15,212 nucleotides of DNA from an uncultured archaeon. GTDB lineage: Archaea; Thermoproteota; Nitrososphaeria; Nitrososphaerales; Nitrosopumilaceae. Shown piece by piece: positions 6,186-13,765 of the stretch (position 1 is the first letter of the stretch; each line of letters begins with the position of its first letter). The DNA lies in contig CALBNQ010000213.1 in assembly GCA_937896495.1 (NCBI GenBank), positions 1 through 15,212 on the forward strand, read 5' to 3'. A model generated the notes under the pieces. The model saw nothing but the letters and a program-made list of their open reading frames with translations, was not told the DNA's origin and searched no databases. Both the position numbers and the translations under genes were made by a program.

Positions 6186-6839
6186 CTATAGGCTCAATGC
6201 TAGTAGTATGAAAGAATCTGAAACTCTTTGACATTTGTCTGCCATTTCTTCTATTCCTTCAATTACATCTTTAATCAACATCAGTTCTTTTGTGTTTGTT
6301 ACTTCTGAAAGAAGTTTTAATGTAGCTTGTCTGTATTTGATATCTATTTCTCTTTCAATACTTTGTGTTTCTTGTGCCAATTCAATTGCATTTGCAGTAT
6401 TTGTATTAAGACTTCTAATGATTTCATTTAGTTTGTAAACTTGGTCTACAACTAGACTGATCAATTCTGTGATGTCTTTGTCAAGTTTAGCACTTTTTAG
6501 AGTTGCTGGCTTTACATTTGAGAGTTTGAATGAAATTCCTGTAATATAACCTGCAATTTCATCCATTGTATATGCAGTATTTAGAAGATTTTCTCTATTC
6601 ATGATTAATCCTCCCACATCTGCTACTTCTCGTGTGATCTTTCTTCTAAGATTTTCAACCTCTTCTTCAATTGATGAGATTTGTTCTAATGCATTCTTGA
6701 TTCCAGTTTTCTCTTTTTTCATCATGAGATCCGGCAGTGTTGCAAGTTCTCTGGATGCGTTAAGAATTCTATTGATTTCATCTTGTAAAACTGCTATGGC
6801 CTTTCTTTTTGCTTGAACTTCAAGCTCTCCACTATACAT
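6186..6839 (-). CDS. DUF47 / PhoU-like protein
   Basis: This 217-residue, almost entirely helical protein matches the DUF47 (PhoU-like, COG1392) family. Visible signatures are a heptad-like N-terminal helix, IEEEVENLRRKITREVAD near 57-74, the following NRENLLNTAYTMDEIAGYI, and near the C-terminus LIKDVIEGIEEMADKCQRVSD, where the paired E/D-rich motifs bind metal clusters in PhoU proteins. In bacteria and many archaea DUF47 genes sit beside Pit-type phosphate transporters and are thought to regulate them; no transporter is adjacent here. It is soluble and cytoplasmic. A well-placed TATA box indicates its own promoter although it lies 64 nt downstream of the ligase gene. The family assignment is good; the phosphate role is inferred from the family. 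Confidence 0.82.
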   Translation of the reverse strand: MYSGELEVQAKRKAIAVLQDEINRILNASRELATLPDLMMKKEKTGIKNALEQISSIEEEVENLRRKITREVADVGGLIMNRENLLNTAYTMDEIAGYITGISFKLSNVKPATLKSAKLDKDITELISLVVDQVYKLNEIIRSLNTNTANAIELAQETQSIEREIDIKYRQATLKLLSEVTNTKELMLIKDVIEGIEEMADKCQRVSDSFILLALSL

Positions 6840-6863
6840 AACAAAAAGTCGATCACTCTCAGG

Positions 6864-6873
6864 TAATTTAAAT
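6864..6873 (-). promoter_or_regulatory. TATA box for the DUF47 gene
   Basis: The minus-strand sequence atttaaatta is centred about 28 nt before ATG 6839 and lies between the ligase stop and the DUF47 start, supporting separate transcription. Confidence 0.55.
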
Positions 6874-6903
6874 CCTCTATGATTCTTGCATTTTTTGCAT
6901 CTG

Positions 6904-8670
6904 TTACATCAAACTTTTATCATGTGCAACCTTTTTTTGACCTTGATATAGTGTAATTACTTCTTCATTAGTCGAGGCATCTTCAACTGTTTTTTCAATT
7001 CTGATCTTTCCAGTGAATTTTGGAAATCTTAATGCAAGTCCTGCATCTTTTCTAATTTTATTTCTTGCTGCTTTGTGAATGGGACTAATTGTAATTTCTG
7101 ATGCAACCACTTCGATCACTAATTCTGGTTCAAACCAAACATCTGCTTCCATCTCTGTATCTATTCTAGGATTTTTTTTGATTGTGACTTTTGAATTCAA
7201 TATTTGATATAATTGATCCAAACTCTCATCTGTAAAACCTGTCCCTACTTTACAAATACTTGTGAATGTATCTTCATCTTCATCATATGTTGCAAGCAAT
7301 AATGTCCCGTAATTCCCTGTACGTCTACCTTTTCCAAAATATCCGCCAATAACTACTAAATCTAAACTATCTCCAAGTTCATTTTGATATTCTCTTTTTA
7401 ATTTCAACCAATGACTTCCCCTTGAACCTGCTTGGTATGGTTTGTCTAACATTTTTAACATCAAACCTTCACTTCCTGCGTTTATACTGTTTTCCATAAA
7501 CTCACTTACGTCATCACCATTATTCATTATTGCCATTGGAATATGTTTTGCAAATTCATCTTCTTTGAGAACTTTTTCTAACCTTGTTCTCCTATCCTTG
7601 TAATCCATTTCTAAACAACTACTACCATTACAAAATAGAATATCAAAAAAATTTACTGTTATTGGATATTGTGTCACAGCTTTTTCTATTTTGTATTTTC
7701 TTCTTCTATGCATTAATTCTTGAAATGGTAAAAACTGTCCTGTGTTTTCATTTATTGCTACTGCTTCAGCTTCTAAAATTACATTGTCTGCTTGAATTCT
7801 TTTGGGAATTTTTTCTATAATGTCTGGATAATAATTAGAAATATTTTCAAGACTTCTTGAAAATAAAATAACCTTGTCTCCTTCTATGTGTAATTGTACA
7901 CGTTCTCCATCCAATTTGTATTCTGCAGCAAACTTACTTCCAAACTTTTCAGCAGCTTCCTCCTCGCTTCTTATTCTATCTGCCAACATTGGTCGAATTG
8001 GATTAAACAAAGTTATTTTAAATTCTTCAATTCCTTTCAATCCTTTTTTGGCAATTGTTTCAGCAACTTCTCCTAAATCACTTGAAACATTGTATGCATG
8101 TTGCAGTATTTTTCTATTCTCTTTGTTTTCTGAAAATGTAATTGCCAATGCATCCATCACTGTATTTTCAGCAACCCCTAGTCTTAGTGTTCCCAATAAA
8201 ATTTTTAAAATAAATTTTGCTTCTAATGGACTGGCATCATTTAGCAAACTTGAGATGTATTTTATTTTCATATCTTGAGAACGTGCACCTTCTAACTTTG
8301 CAATTTTCAATAAAGTTTCATAGACTCTTTCTACTGTGATGTCTTCTACTAGGAACGTTGTCTGTGTTTTCTGTTCTAAAATTATTGATGCTGCATGTCC
8401 TAAATCTCCTTCTTTTTTATATTCTTCATCAATTTTTTTCACTGGAATTCCTGATGATTTTGAAATTGCTCTTATTGCAAGTTTTTCAGCAATCCCTAAT
8501 TCTACTCCTTCAAAATCTGGTCTTAATTTTCCTTGAAGTAGATACACTATTTTTGAAATTACTTCGTTAGATGTTTTTTCAAATAACTCTACCAAAAATT
8601 GTGTTAATTCTAATCTTTTTCTAGTAGACTCCATTTTGTTAAATGTTTCAGACAGAATTGCAAATTCCAT
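6904..8670 (-). CDS. lig: ATP-dependent DNA ligase
   Basis: The replicative and repair ligase that seals nicks in DNA. The 588-residue length is normal for archaeal ligase I. The helical DNA-binding domain covers about 1-210. The nucleotidyltransferase core follows, with motif I KLDGER (adenylated Lys252), motif III-like VILEAEAVAI (298-307), motif IV EGLMLKM and motif V LKLKREY. The C-terminal OB-fold domain (about 420-575) contains VVIGGYFGKGRR and the motif VI-like stretch ending in LRFPKF. All core residues I can identify are present, so it should be active. ATG 8670 is supported by a TATA box 26 nt upstream. Residues after about 560 are a polar tail. Use of ATP rather than NAD is inferred from family membership. 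Confidence 0.96.
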   Translation of the reverse strand: MEFAILSETFNKMESTRKRLELTQFLVELFEKTSNEVISKIVYLLQGKLRPDFEGVELGIAEKLAIRAISKSSGIPVKKIDEEYKKEGDLGHAASIILEQKTQTTFLVEDITVERVYETLLKIAKLEGARSQDMKIKYISSLLNDASPLEAKFILKILLGTLRLGVAENTVMDALAITFSENKENRKILQHAYNVSSDLGEVAETIAKKGLKGIEEFKITLFNPIRPMLADRIRSEEEAAEKFGSKFAAEYKLDGERVQLHIEGDKVILFSRSLENISNYYPDIIEKIPKRIQADNVILEAEAVAINENTGQFLPFQELMHRRRKYKIEKAVTQYPITVNFFDILFCNGSSCLEMDYKDRRTRLEKVLKEDEFAKHIPMAIMNNGDDVSEFMENSINAGSEGLMLKMLDKPYQAGSRGSHWLKLKREYQNELGDSLDLVVIGGYFGKGRRTGNYGTLLLATYDEDEDTFTSICKVGTGFTDESLDQLYQILNSKVTIKKNPRIDTEMEADVWFEPELVIEVVASEITISPIHKAARNKIRKDAGLALRFPKFTGKIRIEKTVEDASTNEEVITLYQGQKKVAHDKSLM

Positions 8671-8691
8671 TCTAATTCTTTGTCAACTCCT

Positions 8692-8700
8692 GAATAAAAG
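8692..8700 (-). promoter_or_regulatory. TATA box for the ligase gene
   Basis: The minus-strand sequence cttttattc is centred 26 nt before ATG 8670, indicating a leaderless ligase transcript. Confidence 0.55.
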
Positions 8701-8757
8701 TCTGAATTTGTTATTTTTACTTAATCTTATTGATTACATTTAGAATTATTTTTAATT

Positions 8758-9168
8758 TTAAATATATTTGAAAATAGTTGGTTTGTCTGACTTTGAAACA
8801 TTTGACACCATCGCAAAATTGTACAGTGGATATGTTTTTTTGTATTGTTTCATAAAACTCCATGTAACATCATGTGTTTTGAATTCTGTTCTAATACCTT
8901 CAATTGATGTTTGTTTTCCGAATATGTCAAAAACAATTATTGAATATTGTTTTGGTCGATTATGTGGTTTTGCTTTTAGAAGCCATGCAAGTGCAAACAC
9001 AAACACAGAACCTAAAACCACATATTCTCCTGCAACTTTAAAAAACGATAAAATTACTCCTGGAATAGTATGTCCAAATAAAACAATCATGAAATTTGAA
9101 AATGATATAACTGCTAAGGCTGTAATTATGTACGTCTTCCAATTAAAAATAACCTGAAACACATTCAT
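8758..9168 (-). CDS. Small two-helix membrane protein of unknown function
   Basis: This 136-residue protein has two predicted transmembrane helices, about 12-33 (YIITALAVISFSNFMIVLF) and about 42-64 (VAGEYVVLGSVFVFALAWLL), followed by a basic stretch (KAKPHNRPK) and a soluble C-terminal region of about 70 residues. By the positive-inside rule that region is cytoplasmic. It begins with beta-like YSIIVFDIFGKQ and ends FAMVSNVSKSDKPTIF. I recognise no family. A similarly long frame on the opposite strand (8768-9157) is rejected because its product is less protein-like and the minus-strand product has a clean membrane topology. A weak TATA-like gttaaatc at about 9195-9202 precedes it. Confidence 0.72.
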   Translation of the reverse strand: MNVFQVIFNWKTYIITALAVISFSNFMIVLFGHTIPGVILSFFKVAGEYVVLGSVFVFALAWLLKAKPHNRPKQYSIIVFDIFGKQTSIEGIRTEFKTHDVTWSFMKQYKKTYPLYNFAMVSNVSKSDKPTIFKYI

Positions 9169-9233
9169 GGTGTATTTTGAGTATGTGTTTTTTTGATTTA
9201 ACTATTTCTTAGAAATACTGAATTTGAAAATGA

Positions 9234-10370
9234 TTAATCTGGATCTTCGTAGTTTTCTTTCTTCTCACCGCTAGAATTGTTGCTTTCTATTGGTTTCATC
9301 TTTTCTTCTAGAACACTCATTCTTGCTTTGTAACCTTCTGCATATTCTAATTCTGAAGGTACAAGTGTTGCTGGATGAATAAACCCTTGACTTCGAATTG
9401 CAATTGCTTTCTTTGTTGCGATTTCTCTTATGTAATCCCAATCTGGAGTTGAAAATCCATCAAATGGTCCTGTAAACTTTCCATTATGCATACTAAACAC
9501 TAGTGACTCTACAATTGGAATACAGAAATTGATTGTTGCTGCTGAATTCAGTTTCACTGGCATTAATGGCATGTTGTGACTTCCTCGTGTATTTCCTGCA
9601 ACGTAATGTGGATTGTTAAAAACACTTCCTACTTCTTCTGTAGCTGGGAATAATTTTTGAGTCCTTATCACGCAAATTGGATCATCTTTTCCAACATATG
9701 TTCCTGCAATGTTATGTAGTCTATCTGTTGATGCTGCAAGAATTGGTTCACCATCTTTTGTAGTTACTGTATCTACTACATATCTTCCAGGATACATAAG
9801 TGCAGCTTCAATTGTTGGTTTATCTTTCCATAATTCTAGTGCCGCAACTTTACCTTCTTCAACATCCATAATATTCATAATTACGCCATCTGCAAGATTT
9901 CTGTTTACAATTAACCCTGTGTTACTAAGTGAGTCAACAAACATTCTGTAAATTGGATAGTTGAATGCACCTGGTTCTGTTTTATCTGCTGCAAACACCG
10001 TGAATGCTTCATTTGGTCTTTCCTCAAATTCCATTTCAGCAACACCTGGACCCATCCCTTTCACATTTCCTGAAAATGAATCTTTTAACAAATCCTGACC
10101 TGCGCCATACAGACCTTCTTCTTTTGCAACTTTAGTCCCTGCCATGAAAGCATCCCATGCCATTTTGTGAATTTTTTCATTATTCATTCCATGAGTATGT
10201 GACATTACAATGTGAGTGTCATCACCACAATATCCTATGTAATAATCAATTAATAGATCTGCTGAATTTTTGACAGTATCTCTAATTGCTTGAATTAAAG
10301 CATCACTTGGTTTTGTATGTCCACCAATTCCACCAACATCTGCTTTGATAACTGAAACTGTAATTTTCAT
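9234..10370 (-). CDS. fbp: Fructose-1,6-bisphosphate aldolase/phosphatase (bifunctional, type V FBPase)
   Basis: This bifunctional gluconeogenic enzyme condenses the triose phosphates to fructose 1,6-bisphosphate and dephosphorylates it to fructose 6-phosphate at one remodelling site. With ATG 10370 the product has 378 residues and starts MKITVSVIKADVGG, as family members do. The metal ligands Asp11 and His18 fall at the positions I recall for the Sulfolobus enzyme. Asp50-Asp51 (CGDDTHI) follow, and YVGKDD gives Tyr225, the Schiff-base Lys228 and Asp229-Asp230. GAFNYPIYRMF and GNTRGSHNMPLMPV are also present. An upstream in-frame ATG at 10385 would add five residues, but a TATA box 26 nt before 10370 favours the shorter form. 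The C-terminal 20 residues are a polar Ser/Glu-rich tail. It supplies hexoses from carbon fixed by the HP/HB cycle. Confidence 0.96.
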   Translation of the reverse strand: MKITVSVIKADVGGIGGHTKPSDALIQAIRDTVKNSADLLIDYYIGYCGDDTHIVMSHTHGMNNEKIHKMAWDAFMAGTKVAKEEGLYGAGQDLLKDSFSGNVKGMGPGVAEMEFEERPNEAFTVFAADKTEPGAFNYPIYRMFVDSLSNTGLIVNRNLADGVIMNIMDVEEGKVAALELWKDKPTIEAALMYPGRYVVDTVTTKDGEPILAASTDRLHNIAGTYVGKDDPICVIRTQKLFPATEEVGSVFNNPHYVAGNTRGSHNMPLMPVKLNSAATINFCIPIVESLVFSMHNGKFTGPFDGFSTPDWDYIREIATKKAIAIRSQGFIHPATLVPSELEYAEGYKARMSVLEEKMKPIESNNSSGEKKENYEDPD

Positions 10371-10392
10371 AATTCTTTTTTTCATCTCTGTG

Positions 10393-10400
10393 ATTTATGT
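10393..10400 (-). promoter_or_regulatory. TATA-like box for the FBP aldolase/phosphatase gene
   Basis: The minus-strand sequence acataaat is centred 26 nt before ATG 10370 and only about 11 nt before ATG 10385, so it decides for the later start. The rest of the divergent gap is AT-rich. Confidence 0.45.
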
Positions 10401-10470
10401 GCTTTTAGAAAAATATTTGATCTAAAAAAATTCCAAGAAACATCACTTTTTTTTCAAAAATTCATAACAG

Positions 10471-10478
10471 TAATAAAT
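10471..10478 (+). promoter_or_regulatory. TATA box for the EF-1alpha/rpsJ operon
   Basis: The sequence taataaat is centred 26 nt before ATG 10500. The bases between are free of other signals, so the mRNA should start at or very near the ATG. Confidence 0.55.
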
Positions 10479-10499
10479 CCCTTTGATGGCTGGTGTCGT

Positions 10500-11798
10500 A
10501 TGGCAGATAAACCACACTTAAACATGATTGTTACAGGTCATATTGATAATGGAAAATCCACAACTATGGGTCATTTCTTAATGGATCTAGGAGTTGTAGA
10601 TGAAAGAACTATTGCAGCACACGGAGCCGAATCCGAGAAGACCGGAAAAGGTGATACTTTCAAGTATGCTTGGGTAATGGATAATATTAAAGACGAAAGA
10701 GAAAGAGGAATTACAATCGATCTTGCATTCCAGAAATTTGAATCAGCAAAGTACTTCTTTACTTTGATTGATGCCCCTGGACATAGAGACTTTATTAAAA
10801 ATATGATTACTGGTGCTTCTGAAGCAGATGCAGCCATTTTGGTACTTTCAGCAAAAGAAGGTGAAACTGATACTGCAATTGCTGCAGGTGGACAAGCAAG
10901 AGAGCATGCTTTCTTGTTGAAGACACTAGGTGTAAGCCAAATTATTGTTGCAATCAACAAAATGGATGCTGTTGAATACAAAGAAGATGCATTCAAAGCA
11001 GCCAAAGAGAAAGGTGAGAAACTAGTTAGATCTGTCGGTTACAAAGTAGACAGTGTCCCATTCATCCCAGTTTCTGGATGGAAAGGAGATAATTTAGTTA
11101 AAAAAACAGAGAACATGCCATGGTATTCTGGAAAAACTCTACTTGAAGCATTTGATGACTTTGTAGTAGCAGAAAAACCAATTGGTAAACCATTACGTGT
11201 TCCAATTCAAGACGTTTACACAATTACCGGTGTTGGTACTGTACCTGTAGGTAGAGTTGAAACTGGAGTAATGAAAGCAGGTGACAAAATTGTTGTCATG
11301 CCTTCAGGTGCTCCTGGTGAAATCAAATCTATTGAAACCCACCATACCGAAATGCCATCTGCAGAAGCAGGTGACAACATTGGTTTTAACCTTAGAGGTG
11401 TAGAAAAGAAAGACATCAAAAGAGGTGATGTATTGGGAACTCCTGATGCTCCTCCAAATGTCGCAAAAGAATTCAAAGCCCAAATTATTGTTATTCACCA
11501 CCCAACAGCAATTGCTCCTGGATATACTCCTGTAATGCACGCCCATACTACACAAGTTGCAGCAACTGTTACTGAATTCCTCCAAAAAATTAATCCCGCA
11601 ACAGGTGCAGTTGAAGAAGAAAATCCAAAATTCCTTAAAGTTGGAGATTCTGCAATTGTCAAGATTAGACCGGTGAGACCAACATGTATTGAAACCTTCA
11701 AAGAATTCCCTGAAATGGGTAGATTCGCTCTTAGAGATATGGGTGCAACTATCGCAGCAGGAATTGTAAAGGAAATTACCGAAGAGTACAAACCCTAG
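10500..11798 (+). CDS. tuf: Translation elongation factor EF-1alpha (aEF1A, EF-Tu homologue)
   Basis: This GTPase delivers aminoacyl-tRNA to the ribosomal A site. The 432-residue length is normal for archaea. All GTP-binding motifs are visible: G1 GHIDNGKST (13-21), G2 in ERERGITID, G3 DAPGH, G4 NKMD and a G5 region at VPVSGWKG. Domains 2 and 3 follow, with the hallmark GVGTVPVGRVETG and the later HTTQVAATV and RPTCIETFKEFPEMGRFALRDMG. The G1 loop has Asn where EF-Tu has His (GHVDHGKS); the position varies among EF-1alpha proteins. The rpsJ gene follows after nine bases, the classic archaeal arrangement. Codon use is more C-ending than in its neighbours, as expected for a highly expressed gene. 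Confidence 0.98.
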   Translation: MADKPHLNMIVTGHIDNGKSTTMGHFLMDLGVVDERTIAAHGAESEKTGKGDTFKYAWVMDNIKDERERGITIDLAFQKFESAKYFFTLIDAPGHRDFIKNMITGASEADAAILVLSAKEGETDTAIAAGGQAREHAFLLKTLGVSQIIVAINKMDAVEYKEDAFKAAKEKGEKLVRSVGYKVDSVPFIPVSGWKGDNLVKKTENMPWYSGKTLLEAFDDFVVAEKPIGKPLRVPIQDVYTITGVGTVPVGRVETGVMKAGDKIVVMPSGAPGEIKSIETHHTEMPSAEAGDNIGFNLRGVEKKDIKRGDVLGTPDAPPNVAKEFKAQIIVIHHPTAIAPGYTPVMHAHTTQVAATVTEFLQKINPATGAVEEENPKFLKVGDSAIVKIRPVRPTCIETFKEFPEMGRFALRDMGATIAAGIVKEITEEYKP

Positions 11799-11807
11799 GC
11801 GGATTTT

Positions 11808-12116
11808 ATGACACAAACCGCCCGTGTTAAACTCACTTCTGTCAGTCTTCCAAAATTAGATGGTGTATGTGGGGAAATCATGGGTATAGGTAAAAAAACT
11901 GGTGTCAAAGTTAAAGGCCCAACACCACTTCCTGTTAAAAGACTACATGTTGCAACGAGAAAATCTCCTTGTGGAAGCGGAACTGAAACTTATGAAAAAT
12001 GGGAAATGAAAATGCATAGAAGAATTATCAATATCAATGCTGATGATAAAGCAATTAGACAATTAATGAGACTAAAAATTCCTGATGATGTATACATTGA
12101 GTTGTCTCTAACATAA
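11808..12116 (+). CDS. rpsJ: 30S ribosomal protein S10
   Basis: S10 (uS10) sits in the head of the small ribosomal subunit. The 102-residue protein has the archaeal/eukaryotic form, with VKGPTPLPVKRLHVATRKSP (35-54) as the diagnostic loop, then KWEMKMHRRIININ and a C-terminal IPDDVYIELSL strand. It is nine bases downstream of the EF-1alpha stop. The intervening ggcgga is a good Shine-Dalgarno-like site, as expected for an internal operon gene in contrast to the leaderless first genes. Confidence 0.97.
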   Translation: MTQTARVKLTSVSLPKLDGVCGEIMGIGKKTGVKVKGPTPLPVKRLHVATRKSPCGSGTETYEKWEMKMHRRIININADDKAIRQLMRLKIPDDVYIELSLT

Positions 12117-12125
12117 TTTGGTATC

Positions 12126-12135
12126 CTTAAATTAT
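12126..12135 (+). promoter_or_regulatory. TATA-like box for rpoP
   Basis: The sequence cttaaattat is centred about 25 nt before ATG 12155. It is too close to the in-frame ATG 12146 and TTG 12143 to allow initiation there on a leaderless message. Confidence 0.45.
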
Positions 12136-12154
12136 AGAAATTTTGATGATTAAC

Positions 12155-12349
12155 ATGGTTGAAGAAAATTTTGACGAACTGGAAGAAACTCCTGTTGAAA
12201 CATTTGATGTAAAGTATGCTTGTTTAAGATGTGCAACTGAAGTTTCTAACACTGAATTATCGCGTTTGCCTGAGATCAAATGTATTTGTGGATTTAGAGT
12301 ATTTACAAAATCTAGACCTCCTGTAGTTAAAACAGTAAAGGCAATTTAG
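12155..12349 (+). CDS. rpoP: DNA-directed RNA polymerase subunit P (Rpo12, Rpb12 homologue)
   Basis: Rpo12 is a small zinc-binding assembly subunit of archaeal RNA polymerase. With ATG 12155 it has 64 residues: an acidic extension (about 1-18), YACLRC with Cys23 and Cys26, KCICG with Cys43 and Cys45, then FRVFTKSRPPVVK, which matches the basic end of the family (RILYKxRPP). The second zinc pair is C-x-C where most Rpo12/Rpb12 proteins have C-x-x-C (typically CPYCG), so one residue is missing. In-frame starts at 12143 (TTG) and 12146 (ATG) exist but suit the TATA box less well. Its stop abuts the stop of the convergent zinc-finger gene with no bases between. Confidence 0.9.
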   Translation: MVEENFDELEETPVETFDVKYACLRCATEVSNTELSRLPEIKCICGFRVFTKSRPPVVKTVKAI

Positions 12350-12547
12350 TTATCTATCTTTTTTGTAACTATGTTCTTTTTGCAGATGTGTTCTCATATC
12401 TTCCATATTTGAGAAATATTTATCGCATTTCTTACAATCATATTGTAAATCTTTTCCATGAATAATTTCTTCATGATTCATCAATTCCTCTTGTTTTGAG
12501 AATTTTTTATTACATATACTGCATTTGATTTTATTAAAAAAATTCAC
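12350..12547 (-). CDS. Small protein with two C2H2 zinc fingers
   Basis: Two classical C2H2 fingers of identical spacing (C-x2-C-x12-H-x4-H) fill this protein: Cys9, Cys12, His25, His30 and Cys38, Cys41, His54, His59, with the usual aromatic and leucine core residues (KKFSKQEELMNH and KYFSNMEDMRTH). Such fingers normally bind nucleic acid. I chose GTG 12547, one base after the stop of the upstream gene, giving 65 residues. In-frame ATGs at 12574 and 12604 would overlap the last zinc module of the upstream protein by 26 or 56 bases and add only poorly structured residues. The pair appears to be an operon of two zinc proteins. DNA or RNA binding is inferred; the target is unknown. Confidence 0.82.
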   Translation of the reverse strand: MNFFNKIKCSICNKKFSKQEELMNHEEIIHGKDLQYDCKKCDKYFSNMEDMRTHLQKEHSYKKDR

Positions 12548-12548
12548 T

Positions 12549-12959
12549 TTACCCAAACTCAGCTTTTTTATCATCCCAGCATTTTCTACAAAGCTGACCT
12601 TCAATTTTCCAATTCCCTTTTGGATTATATCTGATTAATCCCATTTTTCCTCCGCATAATGAACAAAAATTTTTCTTCTTTCCAAAAGTTTCTTCCTTTT
12701 TATCAAAACAATTTTTGCAAAGTAATCCATCCATGTCCCATTGCCATCTTGGTTCCCACAAATCTGTTATTTTTTGAGTTGTTTTACATTGAATGCATGG
12801 CTGTCTTACTTTTCCTTCATAGTATTCTTTAGATTTTTCAAAATGACAATCTCCACAAAGTGATCCTTTTATGTTCCACTCTTTTTTTGGTTTATGCCTA
12901 TGTGTTAATTCCTTATTACATATGGTACAGTTTTTAGGTTTTTTACTAAATAATCCCAT
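12549..12959 (-). CDS. Protein with three tandem four-cysteine zinc modules
   Basis: The 136-residue protein consists of three repeats of about 43 residues, each C-x2-C, then 20-22 residues with a conserved Trp, then LC-x2-C followed by an aromatic and a charged helix. The cysteines are 11, 14, 35, 38; 55, 58, 81, 84; and 99, 102, 124, 127. The second halves read GSLCGDC, GLLCKNC and GQLCRKC, so the modules arose by duplication. Each probably folds as a zinc ribbon or treble clef around one Zn. I recognise no named family. A C2H2 protein gene follows one base after the stop, pointing to a nucleic-acid-related role. A TATA box lies 26 nt before ATG 12959. Confidence 0.82.
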   Translation of the reverse strand: MGLFSKKPKNCTICNKELTHRHKPKKEWNIKGSLCGDCHFEKSKEYYEGKVRQPCIQCKTTQKITDLWEPRWQWDMDGLLCKNCFDKKEETFGKKKNFCSLCGGKMGLIRYNPKGNWKIEGQLCRKCWDDKKAEFG

Positions 12960-12980
12960 TTGAAAATATGTAATATGGTA

Positions 12981-12990
12981 TATTCTATAA
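12981..12990 (-). promoter_or_regulatory. TATA box for the zinc-protein operon
   Basis: The minus-strand sequence ttatagaata is centred 26-27 nt before ATG 12959, a strong match at the standard spacing. Confidence 0.55.
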
Positions 12991-13022
12991 ATGTAAATAA
13001 AAATAAAAATATCAAAAATTGA

Positions 13023-13145
13023 TTATTGAGTTAGAATTTTCTCAAGAGCTTGACTTGCATTAAGCATGCCATTTCTTTTGGCAAATTCTTCGATCATTTT
13101 GTATTGTTTTGCAGTAAAACAAACTGGCATTGAACGGTTTTCCAT
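13023..13145 (-). CDS. Very small ribbon-helix-helix (CopG/Arc-like) protein
   Basis: A 40-residue protein encoded leftward from ATG 13145 to TAA at 13023. It reads as one minimal ribbon-helix-helix domain: the strand RSMPVCFTAKQY, helix 1 KMIEEFAKRNGM and helix 2 NASQALEKIL, with the Gly-turn between helices and the hydrophobic pattern of the fold. Such proteins dimerise, and the paired strands insert into the DNA major groove, so it is probably a transcription regulator. An in-frame ATG at 13154 would add three residues. A TATA-like ggatattagg lies about 26 nt before 13145. The divergent neighbour is a SLOG-family gene, a possible target, but no operator is obvious in the 76-bp gap. Confidence 0.72.
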   Translation of the reverse strand: MENRSMPVCFTAKQYKMIEEFAKRNGMLNASQALEKILTQ

Positions 13146-13221
13146 AAATAACATCCCCTTTATTTCCTAATATCCTTTTCTCTTAGCAAAGACATTTCAA
13201 ACCATTTTTTTAATTTCACGT

Positions 13222-13731
13222 ATGACAAAGAAACGTCAAATTCTAGTTATTGGAAATAATACAAATGGATGTACTCCAGAACATGAAAAGATTGCATATG
13301 AGATTGGCGTAGAAATTGCAAAATCTAATTCTGTTCTAATTACTGGTGGATTAGGTGGTGTAATGCATGCAGCATCTCATGGTGCTCATGACAAAAATGG
13401 TTTAACTGTGGGAATAATTCCTCAAGATAATGCTAGTCATGCAAATGAATATTGTGATATTGTAATCCCTACTGGGATGGGATTTACTCGTGATTTTCTT
13501 AATGCTTTGTCTGCTGATGGTGTCATTATTGTAGGTGGTGGTTCTGGTACTTTATCTGAAGTATGTGCATCATACATGTCCAAAAAACCAATGGTAGCAA
13601 TGAGAAATTTTTCTAGTTCCATTACTCCGTATATTGATAAATTCTTAGATCATAGAGAACATGTCAAAATAATTGGTGCAGATACGCCCAAAGAAGCTGT
13701 GACAAAAATCTTAGAGTTACTTTCTACATAA
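13222..13731 (+). CDS. SLOG/LOG-superfamily Rossmann protein (TIGR00725-like)
   Basis: This 169-residue nucleotide-binding protein of the LOG (formerly 'lysine decarboxylase') superfamily carries TGGLGGVMHAASHGA (41-55), LTVGIIP (61-67), GMGFTRDFLNALSADGVI (85-102) and GGGSGTLSEV (105-114). The last is the LOG PGGxGTxxE motif with Gly for Pro. LOG proteins are phosphoribohydrolases acting on N6-modified AMP, and SLOG relatives bind nucleotide ligands; this shorter branch has no firmly assigned substrate. The length is typical for the TIGR00725 type. It is cytoplasmic, with no visible partner beyond the divergent small ribbon-helix-helix gene. Confidence 0.88.
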   Translation: MTKKRQILVIGNNTNGCTPEHEKIAYEIGVEIAKSNSVLITGGLGGVMHAASHGAHDKNGLTVGIIPQDNASHANEYCDIVIPTGMGFTRDFLNALSADGVIIVGGGSGTLSEVCASYMSKKPMVAMRNFSSSITPYIDKFLDHREHVKIIGADTPKEAVTKILELLST

Positions 13732-13738
13732 TCTTCTT

Positions 13739-13748
13739 TAGTTAAAAG
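13739..13748 (+). promoter_or_regulatory. TATA-like box for the gene at 13766
   Basis: The sequence tagttaaaag is centred about 23-25 nt before ATG 13766, suggesting separate transcription from the LOG gene 34 nt upstream. Confidence 0.4.
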
Positions 13749-13765
13749 AATTAAACTATTTTCAT

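Noticed and set aside
7874..8278. A 134-codon plus-strand frame opposite the ligase gene.
   Set aside because: The ligase reading is certain through this region. The opposite frame is Ser/Leu/Phe-rich, as complements of AT-rich genes are.
8768..9157. A 129-codon open frame on the plus strand opposite the small membrane protein gene.
   Set aside because: It is nearly coextensive with the minus-strand frame. The minus-strand product has clean membrane helices and a plausible promoter; the plus-strand product looks like the translated complement.
10536..10565. Asn in place of His in the EF-1alpha G1 loop (GHIDNGKST).
   Set aside because: The position varies among EF-1alpha proteins (eukaryotes have Ser), and all GTP-contacting residues are intact, so it is not evidence of altered function.
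11304..11816. A 170-codon minus-strand frame within EF-1alpha.
   Set aside because: It lies opposite a certain, highly conserved gene and its product is rich in Cys, Ser and Asn without any domain pattern.
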